From NCBI GenBank assembly GCA_964019425.1, contig OZ025823.1, positions 868,001-932,000 on the forward strand: a stretch of DNA of 64,000 bases. The letters run 5' to 3'. The notes beneath the pieces were generated by a model. That model saw only the letters and a program-made list of their open reading frames with translations, was not told the DNA's origin and made no database searches. Shown here in pieces: positions 20,409-32,630 of this stretch. Each line of letters starts with the position of its first letter. Within the stretch, counting starts at the first letter, position 1. Source of the DNA: Flectonema sp. DT1601. Taxonomy: Eukaryota > Euglenozoa > Diplonemea > Diplonemida > Diplonemidae. Made by a program: the position numbers and the translations under genes.

Positions 20409-22556
20409 ATGATGAAGACCGCTGCCCTGTTCGGGCTGGCCGCAGCAGCAGTGCTGCCGACTGCCGAAGGATTCGTGTTCCCAAGTAACTGCGATGCTGC
20501 TACCCGAGTAACTCAGACTGGTACTTCAGGTACTGTTGATTTGACTAGCTACGGATCAAATGAGATCCGCTGCTGGCACATCGAGTGCGTTGGAGGAGTG
20601 GTTTCGATGACGTGGACTCGATTCAACACCGAACTGAACTACGACTACGTTAGGATGGCGACGGTTGCGAACAACGGAGTCGGAGCGCAATTGTTCCGTT
20701 CTTCTGACCTGACCGTCCCTGTTACTCACAGTGCCGCCGGAGGAGACGGTGCGTTCATCGAACTCGATTCCGATGGCAGCATTCAGGGAAATGGTTTCAC
20801 TGCGTCGTGGACCTGCTCAGCATCATCATCATTCGTGTTCCCATCGGCCTGCACTTCGACGGCGACGTACCAAGCGGACAGCATCGTAGACTACCCAGCC
20901 GGTTCCGGACGTTACTCAAACAATGAGAACGCGTGTTTCTACTTCGAGTGTCCAGCAAAACGCGCGGTGCTTCAGTGGACTTCATTCAACACCGAGAGCG
21001 GATACGATTTCGTGAACGCGTTTCCGGTGAGCGGAGGTGTTGTCGGATCGACTGCGGTCCTTTCGCAACACTCTGGAACTAGTGCTCCAGCTGATACCAT
21101 TGTTGAACAGGATGGTATTTTCTTGAGACTTACTTCTGACGGCAGTGTCACCAGAGCTGGTTTTGTTCTCGACTGGACGTGCTCGGATTCCGCACCGCCA
21201 ACTCCACCGACTCCACCAACTCCACCAACACCACCGACTCCAACTCCATCGATCACCCCTTGCGAGACTCCCCGAGTGAGGCAGGCGTGGTCTCTTATGT
21301 CGTGTGTAGACAGGGACCTTTACATCAGCGCGGTGTCGACGTTCCACAGCACCCGCAAGGCTGACTTCGACCGAGTGGTCCGCATGCATCTTCAGGCTGG
21401 AGAATACGCTCACCAGACTAGTGCGTTCCTCGCATGGCACAGATACTACCTCCTTGGATGGGAGAACATGTTGAGATCTCTGGGAGGCGATTACAGATGC
21501 ATCACCGTTCCGTACTGGGACTGGGACAGGGATGCCGGAAGCGAGTCGCAGAGCGTTGTGTTCTCGCCAACGACTTTCGGATCTCCGAACGGAAGGGACT
21601 CCAACGACTGCATGACTGAGGGAGTTGCCGCGTTCGATGGTGGAAACGGATGGCTTGATTCCCTGGACGGATGCCTTCGCAGAACGTTCGGATTCAGCTG
21701 GGGGTTCACTGGACAGGCTGCGATGGCTGCGATGATTGAGGACTTCCCAGACTTCGCGACCTTCAGACCGACGTTCGAGTCGGCGCCGCACGGAGCTCCG
21801 CACGTTGCGGTCGGAGGACAGATGTCGACTTTCTACTCCCCGGAGGACCCTCTTTTCATGGTACACCACGCCAACGTAGACAGGCTGTACGCTCTGTGGC
21901 AGGACTACCACGGTTACGACACCGTGGCGAAGGCTGACCTGAACAGCAACCACTACGCGGTTGCTGGACGCACCACCAGCCAGGAACCGAGTTTGCAGTT
22001 GGACAGCGTGTTGCCAATGACCCACGACGGAACGTCTACCATGCAGTGGTTTTCAAACCCTTGGACTATCAGAGACATGCACCACCCTGTCGGAATGCCG
22101 GGCAGCAATGGAGAGAATGACTTCAAGTACGGAGACGACAACGTTGCCGGGATCCTCGGAAACCCACTTGTTGGTTCGTGGAGCTGGGCGACTCCTGTCA
22201 GCAACGCGCCGACTGTGAACTGCCCGACTTCGACGACGAGAAAGGCTGAGCCGCAGGCTGCCAAGAAGAAGGAGAAGAAGGTTGCGAAGAAGTCAGCTGT
22301 TTCGAGGTCGGGAACTTCTGAGAGAGCGGGACGTTGCGCGTTCGCTGATCACATCCTCGCGGAGGTTTGTTTGTCGAAGCTCGCCGCTGAGCCTTCCATC
22401 AGCGATGTCGATCTATTGAACTACGTGGCAAGAATTGAATGTGACAAGACCGACAAGGCGGCCGTATCGCAGGAATGGATCGACCTCATGGGCATTCCAA
22501 AGGACAAGTTGAAGTTCACCAAGCCATGTTGGTACCTTGACCCTGCCCAGAAGTAA
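20409..22556 (+). CDS. CUB-CUB-tyrosinase, copy 5 (type II)
   Basis: Type II protein with the same coding markers as copy 4 and the same flanks on its 3' side (marker T, GGGGA8). Corresponds to copy 9 at +13,434. Confidence 0.95.
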   Translation: MMKTAALFGLAAAAVLPTAEGFVFPSNCDAATRVTQTGTSGTVDLTSYGSNEIRCWHIECVGGVVSMTWTRFNTELNYDYVRMATVANNGVGAQLFRSSDLTVPVTHSAAGGDGAFIELDSDGSIQGNGFTASWTCSASSSFVFPSACTSTATYQADSIVDYPAGSGRYSNNENACFYFECPAKRAVLQWTSFNTESGYDFVNAFPVSGGVVGSTAVLSQHSGTSAPADTIVEQDGIFLRLTSDGSVTRAGFVLDWTCSDSAPPTPPTPPTPPTPPTPTPSITPCETPRVRQAWSLMSCVDRDLYISAVSTFHSTRKADFDRVVRMHLQAGEYAHQTSAFLAWHRYYLLGWENMLRSLGGDYRCITVPYWDWDRDAGSESQSVVFSPTTFGSPNGRDSNDCMTEGVAAFDGGNGWLDSLDGCLRRTFGFSWGFTGQAAMAAMIEDFPDFATFRPTFESAPHGAPHVAVGGQMSTFYSPEDPLFMVHHANVDRLYALWQDYHGYDTVAKADLNSNHYAVAGRTTSQEPSLQLDSVLPMTHDGTSTMQWFSNPWTIRDMHHPVGMPGSNGENDFKYGDDNVAGILGNPLVGSWSWATPVSNAPTVNCPTSTTRKAEPQAAKKKEKKVAKKSAVSRSGTSERAGRCAFADHILAEVCLSKLAAEPSISDVDLLNYVARIECDKTDKAAVSQEWIDLMGIPKDKLKFTKPCWYLDPAQK

Positions 22557-23768
22557 GAAAATGCTTCTTTTTTTTAACTCTTTTTTTATAATCCGTCTCG
22601 TCAGTTTCTAAGTTGCTTTGATGCTGCTGTTATTGTTTGTTCGCTTGTTGAGCCGCAACCGCCGTTTACAGCTGTGGAGAGATGGATGGGACGATTTCAC
22701 AACACGACATCCCCAGATATAGAATGATTTCCAAGATTTTAGTAATTGTTTCATTGTCTGCCTGCTGTTGGTGTTTCATTTTTTGTTTTGTTTTTTTTTC
22801 CCCCATTATTTTTACAAGAAAAAAAAGGAAAAGGGGAGGGTCTCCGGGCCATGAAGAATAAGAAACTCTTTCCAACCGGAAGGTGTAGTCTGCTGCTTCT
22901 GGAACCAGGGAGATGCTCCTTGCCCATTTTTCTTTTTTTTTTTTAATTTATATTTCGTTCTTTATTTTGTTTCTTCCTAACCGACAAACGCATCATGAGC
23001 TCAAGACCTTTTTCCTGCAGAGTGCTGGTGATTCGCCGCACCATTCTTTTTGTAAGTCTCGTCTTGTTCATGTGTTCCCTCTCTTTTTATTCGACTGAAA
23101 AAAACAAGCTCCTCTCTCCCCGTACCCGAAACTGTCTTTCTTGGAGACGGTGTTTGGGATATGAGGAGGGAAGTTCGCTTTCCCCTGCCTTTCTTTTTTT
23201 TGATTTTGATTTTATGCAACACAAGACACCAAGAAAATGAAATGACTTCGTCATTTCCTTCTTTAATCGTTTCCTTTGACCCTGAGTGACTTCACACATG
23301 TTGTCTGCTTTAAGGGGGATTAGGAAAACGATGGGTGTGTTTCATTCATTCATTACTTTGATTTTTGTAAGGGGAGGTGTCTTAGTTTTGATTATTTAGT
23401 TTATTGTTGTTTTACTCCTCCTACAGAGATACTCACAACAAAACACATCCGAATAAGAATTTGAACTCTTCAGCACATCCCACGAAAGCGATTGGGACTA
23501 GTTCGACTGTCTTCTCATGCAAGAAAACATAATAACGACCCGTCGGTTGTATCCTTTGAGAGGGAGGGGATGGGGAGGGGAGGGGAGGGGAGGGGAGGGG
23601 AGGGGAGGGGATGGTGTGGGGAGGGGGAATACGCAAACCACAAGGTTGTTTCTTCAAATGTGTGTTGTTTATTTTTTGGATTGTGTGTATACTCTTCTCT
23701 TCTCTTGAAGTAAATCTAATACTCCTTGCGCCCGTCAGTTTTATCAAAAAAAAAAAAAAAAAATAACA
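22557..23768. other. Array spacer 5, (GGGGA)8
   Basis: GGGGA tract at 23572-23611; marker T; relict about 23471-23556; hairpin 23239-23257; 18 A before the ATG. Confidence 0.85.
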
Positions 23769-25916
23769 ATGATGAAGACCGCTGCCCTGTTCGGGCTGGC
23801 CGCAGCAGCAGTGCTGCCGACTGCCGAAGGATTCGTGTTCCCAAGTAACTGCGATGCTGCTACCCGAGTAACTCAGACTGGTACTTCAGGTACTGTTGAT
23901 TTGACTAGCTACGGATCAAATGAGATCCGCTGCTGGCACATCGAGTGCGTTGGAGGAGTGGTTTCGATGACGTGGACTCGATTCAACACCGAACTGAACT
24001 ACGACTACGTTAGGATGGCGACGGTTGCGAACAACGGAGTCGGAGCGCAATTGTTCCGTTCTTCTGACCTGACCGTCCCTGTTACTCACAGTGCCGCCGG
24101 AGGAGACGGTGCGTTCATCGAACTCGATTCCGATGGCAGCATTCAGGGAAATGGTTTCACTGCGTCGTGGACCTGCTCAGCATCATCATCATTCGTGTTC
24201 CCATCGGCCTGCACTTCGACGGCGACGTACCAAGCGGACAGCATCGTAGACTACCCAGCCGGTTCCGGACGTTACTCAAACAATGAGAACGCGTGTTTCT
24301 ACTTCGAGTGTCCAGCAAAACGCGCGGTGCTTCAGTGGACTTCATTCAACACCGAGAGCGGATACGATTTCGTGAACGCGTTTCCGGTGAGCGGAGGTGT
24401 TGTCGGATCGACTGCGGTCCTTTCGCAACACTCTGGAACTAGTGCTCCAGCTGATACCATTGTTGAACAGGATGGTATTTTCTTGAGACTTACTTCTGAC
24501 GGCAGTGTCACCAGAGCTGGTTTTGTTCTCGACTGGACGTGCTCGGATTCCGCACCGCCAACTCCACCGACTCCACCAACTCCACCAACACCACCGACTC
24601 CAACTCCATCGATCACCCCTTGCGAGACTCCCCGAGTGAGGCAGGCGTGGTCTCTTATGTCGTGTGTAGACAGGGACCTTTACATCAGCGCGGTGTCGAC
24701 GTTCCACAGCACCCGCAAGGCTGACTTCGACCGAGTGGTCCGCATGCATCTTCAGGCTGGAGAATACGCTCACCAGACTAGTGCGTTCCTCGCATGGCAC
24801 AGATACTACCTCCTTGGATGGGAGAACATGTTGAGATCTCTGGGAGGCGATTACAGATGCATCACCGTTCCGTACTGGGACTGGGACAGGGATGCCGGAA
24901 GCGAGTCGCAGAGCGTTGTGTTCTCGCCAACGACTTTCGGATCTCCGAACGGAAGGGACTCCAACGACTGCATGACTGAGGGAGTTGCCGCGTTCGATGG
25001 TGGAAACGGATGGCTTGATTCCCTGGACGGATGCCTTCGCAGAACGTTCGGATTCAGCTGGGGGTTCACTGGACAGGCTGCGATGGCTGCGATGATTGAG
25101 GACTTCCCAGACTTCGCGACCTTCAGACCGACGTTCGAGTCGGCGCCGCACGGAGCTCCGCACGTTGCGGTCGGAGGACAGATGTCGACTTTCTACTCCC
25201 CGGAGGACCCTCTTTTCATGGTACACCACGCCAACGTAGACAGGCTGTACGCTCTGTGGCAGGACTACCACGGTTACGACACCGTGGCGAAGGCTGACCT
25301 GAACAGCAACCACTACGCGGTTGCTGGACGCACCACCAGCCAGGAACCGAGTTTGCAGTTGGACAGCGTGTTGCCAATGACCCACGACGGAACGTCTACC
25401 ATGCAGTGGTTTTCAAACCCTTGGACTATCAGAGACATGCACCACCCTGTCGGAATGCCGGGCAGCAATGGAGAGAATGACTTCAAGTACGGAGACGACA
25501 ACGTTGCCGGGATCCTCGGAAACCCACTTGTTGGTTCGTGGAGCTGGGCGACTCCTGTCAGCAACGCGCCGACTGTGAACTGCCCGACTTCGACGACGAG
25601 AAAGGCTGAGCCGCAGGCTGCCAAGAAGAAGGAGAAGAAGGTTGCGAAGAAGTCAGCTGTTTCGAGGTCGGGAACTTCTGAGAGAGCGGGACGTTGCGCG
25701 TTCGCTGATCACATCCTCGCGGAGGTTTGTTTGTCGAAGCTCGCCGCTGAGCCTTCCATCAGCGATGTCGATCTATTGAACTACGTGGCAAGAATTGAAT
25801 GTGACAAGACCGACAAGGCGGCCGTATCGCAGGAATGGATCGACCTCATGGGCATTCCAAAGGACAAGTTGAAGTTCACCAAGCCATGTTGGTACCTTGA
25901 CCCTGCCCAGAAGTAA
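23769..25916 (+). CDS. CUB-CUB-tyrosinase, copy 6 (type II coding, type I 3' flank)
   Basis: Coding markers are type II, but the 3' flank has marker C and the 'GAGAAGG' plus GGGGA9 spacer otherwise seen after copy 2. The copy is thus a recombinant with a switch somewhere after codon 143, and marks the junction between the two four-unit blocks. Confidence 0.95.
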   Translation: MMKTAALFGLAAAAVLPTAEGFVFPSNCDAATRVTQTGTSGTVDLTSYGSNEIRCWHIECVGGVVSMTWTRFNTELNYDYVRMATVANNGVGAQLFRSSDLTVPVTHSAAGGDGAFIELDSDGSIQGNGFTASWTCSASSSFVFPSACTSTATYQADSIVDYPAGSGRYSNNENACFYFECPAKRAVLQWTSFNTESGYDFVNAFPVSGGVVGSTAVLSQHSGTSAPADTIVEQDGIFLRLTSDGSVTRAGFVLDWTCSDSAPPTPPTPPTPPTPPTPTPSITPCETPRVRQAWSLMSCVDRDLYISAVSTFHSTRKADFDRVVRMHLQAGEYAHQTSAFLAWHRYYLLGWENMLRSLGGDYRCITVPYWDWDRDAGSESQSVVFSPTTFGSPNGRDSNDCMTEGVAAFDGGNGWLDSLDGCLRRTFGFSWGFTGQAAMAAMIEDFPDFATFRPTFESAPHGAPHVAVGGQMSTFYSPEDPLFMVHHANVDRLYALWQDYHGYDTVAKADLNSNHYAVAGRTTSQEPSLQLDSVLPMTHDGTSTMQWFSNPWTIRDMHHPVGMPGSNGENDFKYGDDNVAGILGNPLVGSWSWATPVSNAPTVNCPTSTTRKAEPQAAKKKEKKVAKKSAVSRSGTSERAGRCAFADHILAEVCLSKLAAEPSISDVDLLNYVARIECDKTDKAAVSQEWIDLMGIPKDKLKFTKPCWYLDPAQK

Positions 25917-27137
25917 GAAAATGCTTCTTTTTTTTAACTCTTTTTTTATAATCCGTCTCGTCAGTTTCTAAGTTGCTTTGATGCTGCTGTTATTGTTTGT
26001 TCGCTTGTTGAGCCGCAACCGCCGTTTACAGCTGTGGAGAGATGGATGGGACGATTTCACAACACGACATCCCCAGATATAGAATGATTTCCAAGATTTT
26101 AGTAATTGTTTCATTGTCTGCCTGCTGTTGGTGTTTCATTTTTTGTTTTGTTTTTTTTTCCCCCATTATTTTTACAAGAAAAAAAAGGAAAAGGGGAGGG
26201 TCTCCGGGCCATGAAGAATAAGAAACTCTTTCCAACCGGAAGGTGTAGTCTGCTGCTTCTGGAACCAGGGAGATGCTCCTTGCCCACTTTTCTTTTTTTT
26301 TTTTAATTTATATTTCGTTCTTTATTTTGTTTCTTCCTAACCGACAAACGCATCATGAGCTCAAGACCTTTTTCCTGCAGAGTGCTGGTGATTCGCCGCA
26401 CCATTCTTTTTGTAAGTCTCGTCTTGTTCATGTGTTCCCTCTCTTTTTATTCGACTGAAAAAAACAAGCTCCTCTCTCCCCGTACCCGAAACTGTCTTTC
26501 TTGGAGACGGTGTTTGGGATATGAGGAGGGAAGTTCGCTTTCCCCTGCCTTTCTTTTTTTTGATTTTGATTTTATGCAACACAAGACACCAAGAAAATGA
26601 AATGACTTCGTCATTTCCTTCTTTAATCGTTTCCTTTGACCCTGAGTGACTTCACACATGTTGTCTGCTTTAAGGGGGATTAGGAAAACGATGGGTGTGT
26701 TTCATTCATTCATTACTTTGATTTTTGTAAGGGGAGGTGTCTTAGTTTTGATTATTTAGTTTATTGTTGTTTTACTCCTCCTACAGAGATACTCACAACA
26801 AAACACATCCGAATAAGAATTTGAACTCTTCAGCACATCCCACGAAAGCGATTGGGACTAGTTCGACTGTCTTCTCATGCAAGAAAACATAATAACGACC
26901 CGTCGGTTGTATCCTTTGAGAAGGAGGGGATGGGGAGGGGAGGGGAGGGGAGGGGAGGGGAGGGGAGGGGAGGGGATGGTGTGGGGAGGGGGAATACGCA
27001 AACCACAAGGTTGTTTCTTCAAATGTGTGTTGTTTATTTTTTGGATTGTGTGTATGCTCTTCTCTTCTCTTGAAGTAAATCTAATACTCCTTGCGCCCGT
27101 CAGTTTTATCAAAAAAAAAAAAAAAAAAAAAATAACA
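25917..27137. other. Array spacer 6, (GGGGA)9
   Basis: GGGGA tract at 26932-26976 with the 'GAGAAGG' variant; marker C; relict about 26831-26916; hairpin 26599-26617; 22 A. Same type as spacer 2. Confidence 0.85.
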
Positions 27138-29285
27138 ATGATGAAGACCGCTGCCCTGTTCGGGCTGGCCGCAGCAGCAGTGCTGCCGACTGCCGAAGGA
27201 TTCGTGTTCCCAAGTAACTGCGATGCTGCTACCCGAGTAACTCAGACTGGTACTTCAGGTTCTGTTGATTTGACTAGCTACGGATCAAATGAGATCCGCT
27301 GCTGGCACATCGAGTGCGTTGGAGGAGTGGTTTCGATGACGTGGACTCGATTCAACACCGAACTGAACTACGACTACGTTAGGATGGCGACGGTTGCGAA
27401 CAACGGAGTCGGAGCGCAATTGTTCCGTTCTTCTGACCTGACCGTCCCTGTTACTCACAGTGCCGCCGGAGGAGACGGTGCGTTCATCGAACTCGATTCC
27501 GATGGCAGCATTCAGGGAAATGGTTTCACTGCGTCGTGGACCTGCTCAGCATCATCATCATTCGCGTTCCCATCGGCCTGCACTTCGACGGCGACGTACC
27601 AAGCGGACAGCATCGTAGACTACCCAGCCGGTTCCGGACGTTACTCAAACAATGAGAACGCGTGTTTCTACTTCGAGTGTCCAGCAAAACGCGCGGTGCT
27701 TCAGTGGACTTCATTCAACACCGAGAGCGGATACGATTTCGTGAACGCGTTTCCGGTGAGCGGAGGTGTTGTCGGATCGACTGCGGTCCTTTCGCAACAC
27801 TCTGGAACTAGTGCTCCAGCTGATACCATTGTTGAACAGGATGGTATTTTCTTGAGACTTACTTCTGACGGCAGTGTCACCAGAGCTGGTTTTGTTCTCG
27901 ACTGGACGTGCTCGGATTCCGCACCGCCAACTCCACCGACTCCACCAACTCCACCAACACCACCGACTCCAACTCCATCGATCACCCCTTGCGAGACTCC
28001 CCGAGTGAGGCAGGCGTGGTCTCTTATGTCGTGTGTAGACAGGGACCTTTACATCAGCGCGGTGTCGACGTTCCACAGCACCCGCAAGGCTGACTTCGAC
28101 CGAGTGGTCCGCATGCATCTTCAGGCTGGAGAATACGCTCACCAGACTAGTGCGTTCCTCGCGTGGCACAGATACTACCTCCTTGGATGGGAGAACATGT
28201 TGAGATCTCTGGGAGGCGATTACAGATGCATCACCGTTCCGTACTGGGACTGGGACAGGGATGCCGGAAGCGAGTCGCAGAGCGTTGTGTTCTCGCCAAC
28301 GACTTTCGGATCTCCGAACGGAAGGGACTCCAACGACTGCATGACTGAGGGAGTTGCCGCGTTCGATGGTGGAAACGGATGGCTTGATTCCCTGGACGGA
28401 TGCCTTCGCAGAACGTTCGGATTCAGCTGGGGGTTCACTGGACAGGCTGCGATGGCTGCGATGATTGAGGACTTCCCAGACTTCGCGACCTTCAGACCGA
28501 CGTTCGAGTCGGCGCCGCACGGAGCTCCGCACGTTGCGGTCGGAGGACAGATGTCGACTTTCTACTCCCCGGAGGACCCTCTTTTCATGGTACACCACGC
28601 CAACGTAGACAGGCTGTACGCTCTGTGGCAGGACTACCACGGTTACGACACCGTGGCGAAGGCTGACCTGAACAGCAACCACTACGCGGTTGCTGGACGC
28701 ACCACCAGCCAGGAACCGAGTTTGCAGTTGGACAGCGTGTTGCCAATGACCCACGACGGAACGTCTACCATGCAGTGGTTTTCAAACCCTTGGACTATCA
28801 GAGACATGCACCACCCTGTCGGAATGCCGGGCAGCAATGGAGAGAATGACTTCAAGTACGGAGACGACAACGTTGCCGGGATCCTCGGAAACCCACTTGT
28901 TGGTTCGTGGAGCTGGGCGACTCCTGTCAGCAACGCGCCGACTGTGAACTGCCCGACTTCGACGACGAGAAAGGCTGAGCCGCAGGCTGCCAAGAAGAAG
29001 GAGAAGAAGGTTGCGAAGAAGTCAGCTGTTTCGAGGTCGGGAACTTCTGAGAGAGCGGGACGTTGCGCGTTCGCTGATCACATCCTCGCGGAGGTTTGTT
29101 TGTCGAAGCTCGCCGCTGAGCCTTCCATCAGCGATGTCGATCTATTGAACTACGTGGCAAGAATTGAATGTGACAAGACCGACAAGGCGGCCGTATCGCA
29201 GGAATGGATCGACCTCATGGGCATTCCAAAGGACAAGTTGAAGTTCACCAAGCCATGTTGGTACCTTGACCCTGCCCAGAAGTAA
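27138..29285 (+). CDS. CUB-CUB-tyrosinase, copy 7 (type I, Ala342 GCG variant)
   Basis: The only type I copy in the second half of the array. It shares the silent Ala342 GCG change, the 22-A leader and the upstream GGGGA9 with copy 3, exactly 13,434 bp earlier. The open upstream extension to 26877 is again accidental. Confidence 0.95.
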   Translation: MMKTAALFGLAAAAVLPTAEGFVFPSNCDAATRVTQTGTSGSVDLTSYGSNEIRCWHIECVGGVVSMTWTRFNTELNYDYVRMATVANNGVGAQLFRSSDLTVPVTHSAAGGDGAFIELDSDGSIQGNGFTASWTCSASSSFAFPSACTSTATYQADSIVDYPAGSGRYSNNENACFYFECPAKRAVLQWTSFNTESGYDFVNAFPVSGGVVGSTAVLSQHSGTSAPADTIVEQDGIFLRLTSDGSVTRAGFVLDWTCSDSAPPTPPTPPTPPTPPTPTPSITPCETPRVRQAWSLMSCVDRDLYISAVSTFHSTRKADFDRVVRMHLQAGEYAHQTSAFLAWHRYYLLGWENMLRSLGGDYRCITVPYWDWDRDAGSESQSVVFSPTTFGSPNGRDSNDCMTEGVAAFDGGNGWLDSLDGCLRRTFGFSWGFTGQAAMAAMIEDFPDFATFRPTFESAPHGAPHVAVGGQMSTFYSPEDPLFMVHHANVDRLYALWQDYHGYDTVAKADLNSNHYAVAGRTTSQEPSLQLDSVLPMTHDGTSTMQWFSNPWTIRDMHHPVGMPGSNGENDFKYGDDNVAGILGNPLVGSWSWATPVSNAPTVNCPTSTTRKAEPQAAKKKEKKVAKKSAVSRSGTSERAGRCAFADHILAEVCLSKLAAEPSISDVDLLNYVARIECDKTDKAAVSQEWIDLMGIPKDKLKFTKPCWYLDPAQK

Positions 29286-30482
29286 GAAAATGCTTCTTTT
29301 TTTTAACTCTTTTTTTATAATCCGTCTCGTCAGTTTCTAAGTTGCTTTGATGCTGCTGTTATTGTTTGTTCGCTTGTTGAGCCGCAACCGCCGTTTACAG
29401 CTGTGGAGAGATGGATGGGACGATTTCACAACACGACATCCCCAGATATAGAATGATTTCCAAGATTTTAGTAATTGTTTCATTGTCTGCCTGCTGTTGG
29501 TGTTTCATTTTTTGTTTTGTTTTTTTTTCCCCCATTATTTTTACAAGAAAAAAAAGGAAAAGGGGAGGGTCTCCGGGCCATGAAGAATAAGAAACTCTTT
29601 CCAACCGGAAGGTGTAGTCTGCTGCTTCTGGAACCAGGGAGATGCTCCTTGCCCACTTTTCTTTTTTTTTTTTAATTTATATTTCGTTCTTTATTTTGTT
29701 TCTTCCTAACCGACAAACGCATCATGAGCTCAAGACCTTTTTCCTGCAGAGTGCTGGTGATTCGCCGCACCATTCTTTTTGTAAGTCTCGTCTTGTTCAT
29801 GTGTTCCCTCTCTTTTTATTCGACTGAAAAAAACAAGCTCCTCTCTCCCCGTACCCGAAACTGTCTTTCTTGGAGACGGTGTTTGGGATATGAGGAGGGA
29901 AGTTCGCTTTCCCCTGCCTTTCTTTTTTTTGATTTTGATTTTATGCAACACAAGACACCAAGAAAATGAAATGACTTCGTCATTTCCTTCTTTAATCGTT
30001 TCCTTTGACCCTGAGTGACTTCACACATGTTGTCTGCTTTAAGGGGGATTAGGAAAACGATGGGTGTGTTTCATTCATTCATTACTTTGATTTTTGTAAG
30101 GGGAGGTGTCTTAGTTTTGATTATTTAGTTTATTGTTGTTTTACTCCTCCTACAGAGATACTCACAACAAAACACATCCGAATAAGAATTTGAACTCTTC
30201 AGCACATCCCACGAAAGCGATTGGGACTAGTTCGACTGTCTTCTCATGCAAGAAAACATAATAACGACCCGTCGGTTGTATCCTTTGAGAGGGAGGGGAT
30301 GGGGAGGGGAGGGGAGGGGAGGGGATGGTGTGGGGAGGGGGAATACGCAAACCACAAGGTTGTTTCTTCAAATGTGTGTTGTTTATTTTTTGGATTGTGT
30401 GTATACTCTTCTCTTCTCTTGAAGTAAATCTAATACTCCTTGCGCCCGTCAGTTTTATCAAAAAAAAAAAAAAAAAATAACA
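29286..30482. other. Array spacer 7, (GGGGA)5
   Basis: GGGGA tract at 30301-30325; marker C; relict about 30200-30285; hairpin 29968-29986; 18 A. Confidence 0.85.
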
Positions 30483-32630
30483 ATGATGAAGACCGCTGCC
30501 CTGTTCGGGCTGGCCGCAGCAGCAGTGCTGCCGACTGCCGAAGGATTCGTGTTCCCAAGTAACTGCGATGCTGCTACCCGAGTAACTCAGACTGGTACTT
30601 CAGGTACTGTTGATTTGACTAGCTACGGATCAAATGAGATCCGCTGCTGGCACATCGAGTGCGTTGGAGGAGTGGTTTCGATGACGTGGACTCGATTCAA
30701 CACCGAACTGAACTACGACTACGTTAGGATGGCGACGGTTGCGAACAACGGAGTCGGAGCGCAATTGTTCCGTTCTTCTGACCTGACCGTCCCTGTTACT
30801 CACAGTGCCGCCGGAGGAGACGGTGCGTTCATCGAACTCGATTCCGATGGCAGCATTCAGGGAAATGGTTTCACTGCGTCGTGGACCTGCTCAGCATCAT
30901 CATCATTCGTGTTCCCATCGGCCTGCACTTCGACGGCGACGTACCAAGCGGACAGCATCGTAGACTACCCAGCCGGTTCCGGACGTTACTCAAACAATGA
31001 GAACGCGTGTTTCTACTTCGAGTGTCCAGCAAAACGCGCGGTGCTTCAGTGGACTTCATTCAACACCGAGAGCGGATACGATTTCGTGAACGCGTTTCCG
31101 GTGAGCGGAGGTGTTGTCGGATCGACTGCGGTCCTTTCGCAACACTCTGGAACTAGTGCTCCAGCTGATACCATTGTTGAACAGGATGGTATTTTCTTGA
31201 GACTTACTTCTGACGGCAGTGTCACCAGAGCTGGTTTTGTTCTCGACTGGACGTGCTCGGATTCCGCACCGCCAACTCCACCGACTCCACCAACTCCACC
31301 AACACCACCGACTCCAACTCCATCGATCACCCCTTGCGAGACTCCCCGAGTGAGGCAGGCGTGGTCTCTTATGTCGTGTGTAGACAGGGACCTTTACATC
31401 AGCGCGGTGTCGACGTTCCACAGCACCCGCAAGGCTGACTTCGACCGAGTGGTCCGCATGCATCTTCAGGCTGGAGAATACGCTCACCAGACTAGTGCGT
31501 TCCTCGCATGGCACAGATACTACCTCCTTGGATGGGAGAACATGTTGAGATCTCTGGGAGGCGATTACAGATGCATCACCGTTCCGTACTGGGACTGGGA
31601 CAGGGATGCCGGAAGCGAGTCGCAGAGCGTTGTGTTCTCGCCAACGACTTTCGGATCTCCGAACGGAAGGGACTCCAACGACTGCATGACTGAGGGAGTT
31701 GCCGCGTTCGATGGTGGAAACGGATGGCTTGATTCCCTGGACGGATGCCTTCGCAGAACGTTCGGATTCAGCTGGGGGTTCACTGGACAGGCTGCGATGG
31801 CTGCGATGATTGAGGACTTCCCAGACTTCGCGACCTTCAGACCGACGTTCGAGTCGGCGCCGCACGGAGCTCCGCACGTTGCGGTCGGAGGACAGATGTC
31901 GACTTTCTACTCCCCGGAGGACCCTCTTTTCATGGTACACCACGCCAACGTAGACAGGCTGTACGCTCTGTGGCAGGACTACCACGGTTACGACACCGTG
32001 GCGAAGGCTGACCTGAACAGCAACCACTACGCGGTTGCTGGACGCACCACCAGCCAGGAACCGAGTTTGCAGTTGGACAGCGTGTTGCCAATGACCCACG
32101 ACGGAACGTCTACCATGCAGTGGTTTTCAAACCCTTGGACTATCAGAGACATGCACCACCCTGTCGGAATGCCGGGCAGCAATGGAGAGAATGACTTCAA
32201 GTACGGAGACGACAACGTTGCCGGGATCCTCGGAAACCCACTTGTTGGTTCGTGGAGCTGGGCGACTCCTGTCAGCAACGCGCCGACTGTGAACTGCCCG
32301 ACTTCGACGACGAGAAAGGCTGAGCCGCAGGCTGCCAAGAAGAAGGAGAAGAAGGTTGCGAAGAAGTCAGCTGTTTCGAGGTCGGGAACTTCTGAGAGAG
32401 CGGGACGTTGCGCGTTCGCTGATCACATCCTCGCGGAGGTTTGTTTGTCGAAGCTCGCCGCTGAGCCTTCCATCAGCGATGTCGATCTATTGAACTACGT
32501 GGCAAGAATTGAATGTGACAAGACCGACAAGGCGGCCGTATCGCAGGAATGGATCGACCTCATGGGCATTCCAAAGGACAAGTTGAAGTTCACCAAGCCA
32601 TGTTGGTACCTTGACCCTGCCCAGAAGTAA
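30483..32630 (+). CDS. CUB-CUB-tyrosinase, copy 8 (type II)
   Basis: Type II protein; partner of copy 4 in the duplicated block. Following spacer has marker T. Confidence 0.95.
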   Translation: MMKTAALFGLAAAAVLPTAEGFVFPSNCDAATRVTQTGTSGTVDLTSYGSNEIRCWHIECVGGVVSMTWTRFNTELNYDYVRMATVANNGVGAQLFRSSDLTVPVTHSAAGGDGAFIELDSDGSIQGNGFTASWTCSASSSFVFPSACTSTATYQADSIVDYPAGSGRYSNNENACFYFECPAKRAVLQWTSFNTESGYDFVNAFPVSGGVVGSTAVLSQHSGTSAPADTIVEQDGIFLRLTSDGSVTRAGFVLDWTCSDSAPPTPPTPPTPPTPPTPTPSITPCETPRVRQAWSLMSCVDRDLYISAVSTFHSTRKADFDRVVRMHLQAGEYAHQTSAFLAWHRYYLLGWENMLRSLGGDYRCITVPYWDWDRDAGSESQSVVFSPTTFGSPNGRDSNDCMTEGVAAFDGGNGWLDSLDGCLRRTFGFSWGFTGQAAMAAMIEDFPDFATFRPTFESAPHGAPHVAVGGQMSTFYSPEDPLFMVHHANVDRLYALWQDYHGYDTVAKADLNSNHYAVAGRTTSQEPSLQLDSVLPMTHDGTSTMQWFSNPWTIRDMHHPVGMPGSNGENDFKYGDDNVAGILGNPLVGSWSWATPVSNAPTVNCPTSTTRKAEPQAAKKKEKKVAKKSAVSRSGTSERAGRCAFADHILAEVCLSKLAAEPSISDVDLLNYVARIECDKTDKAAVSQEWIDLMGIPKDKLKFTKPCWYLDPAQK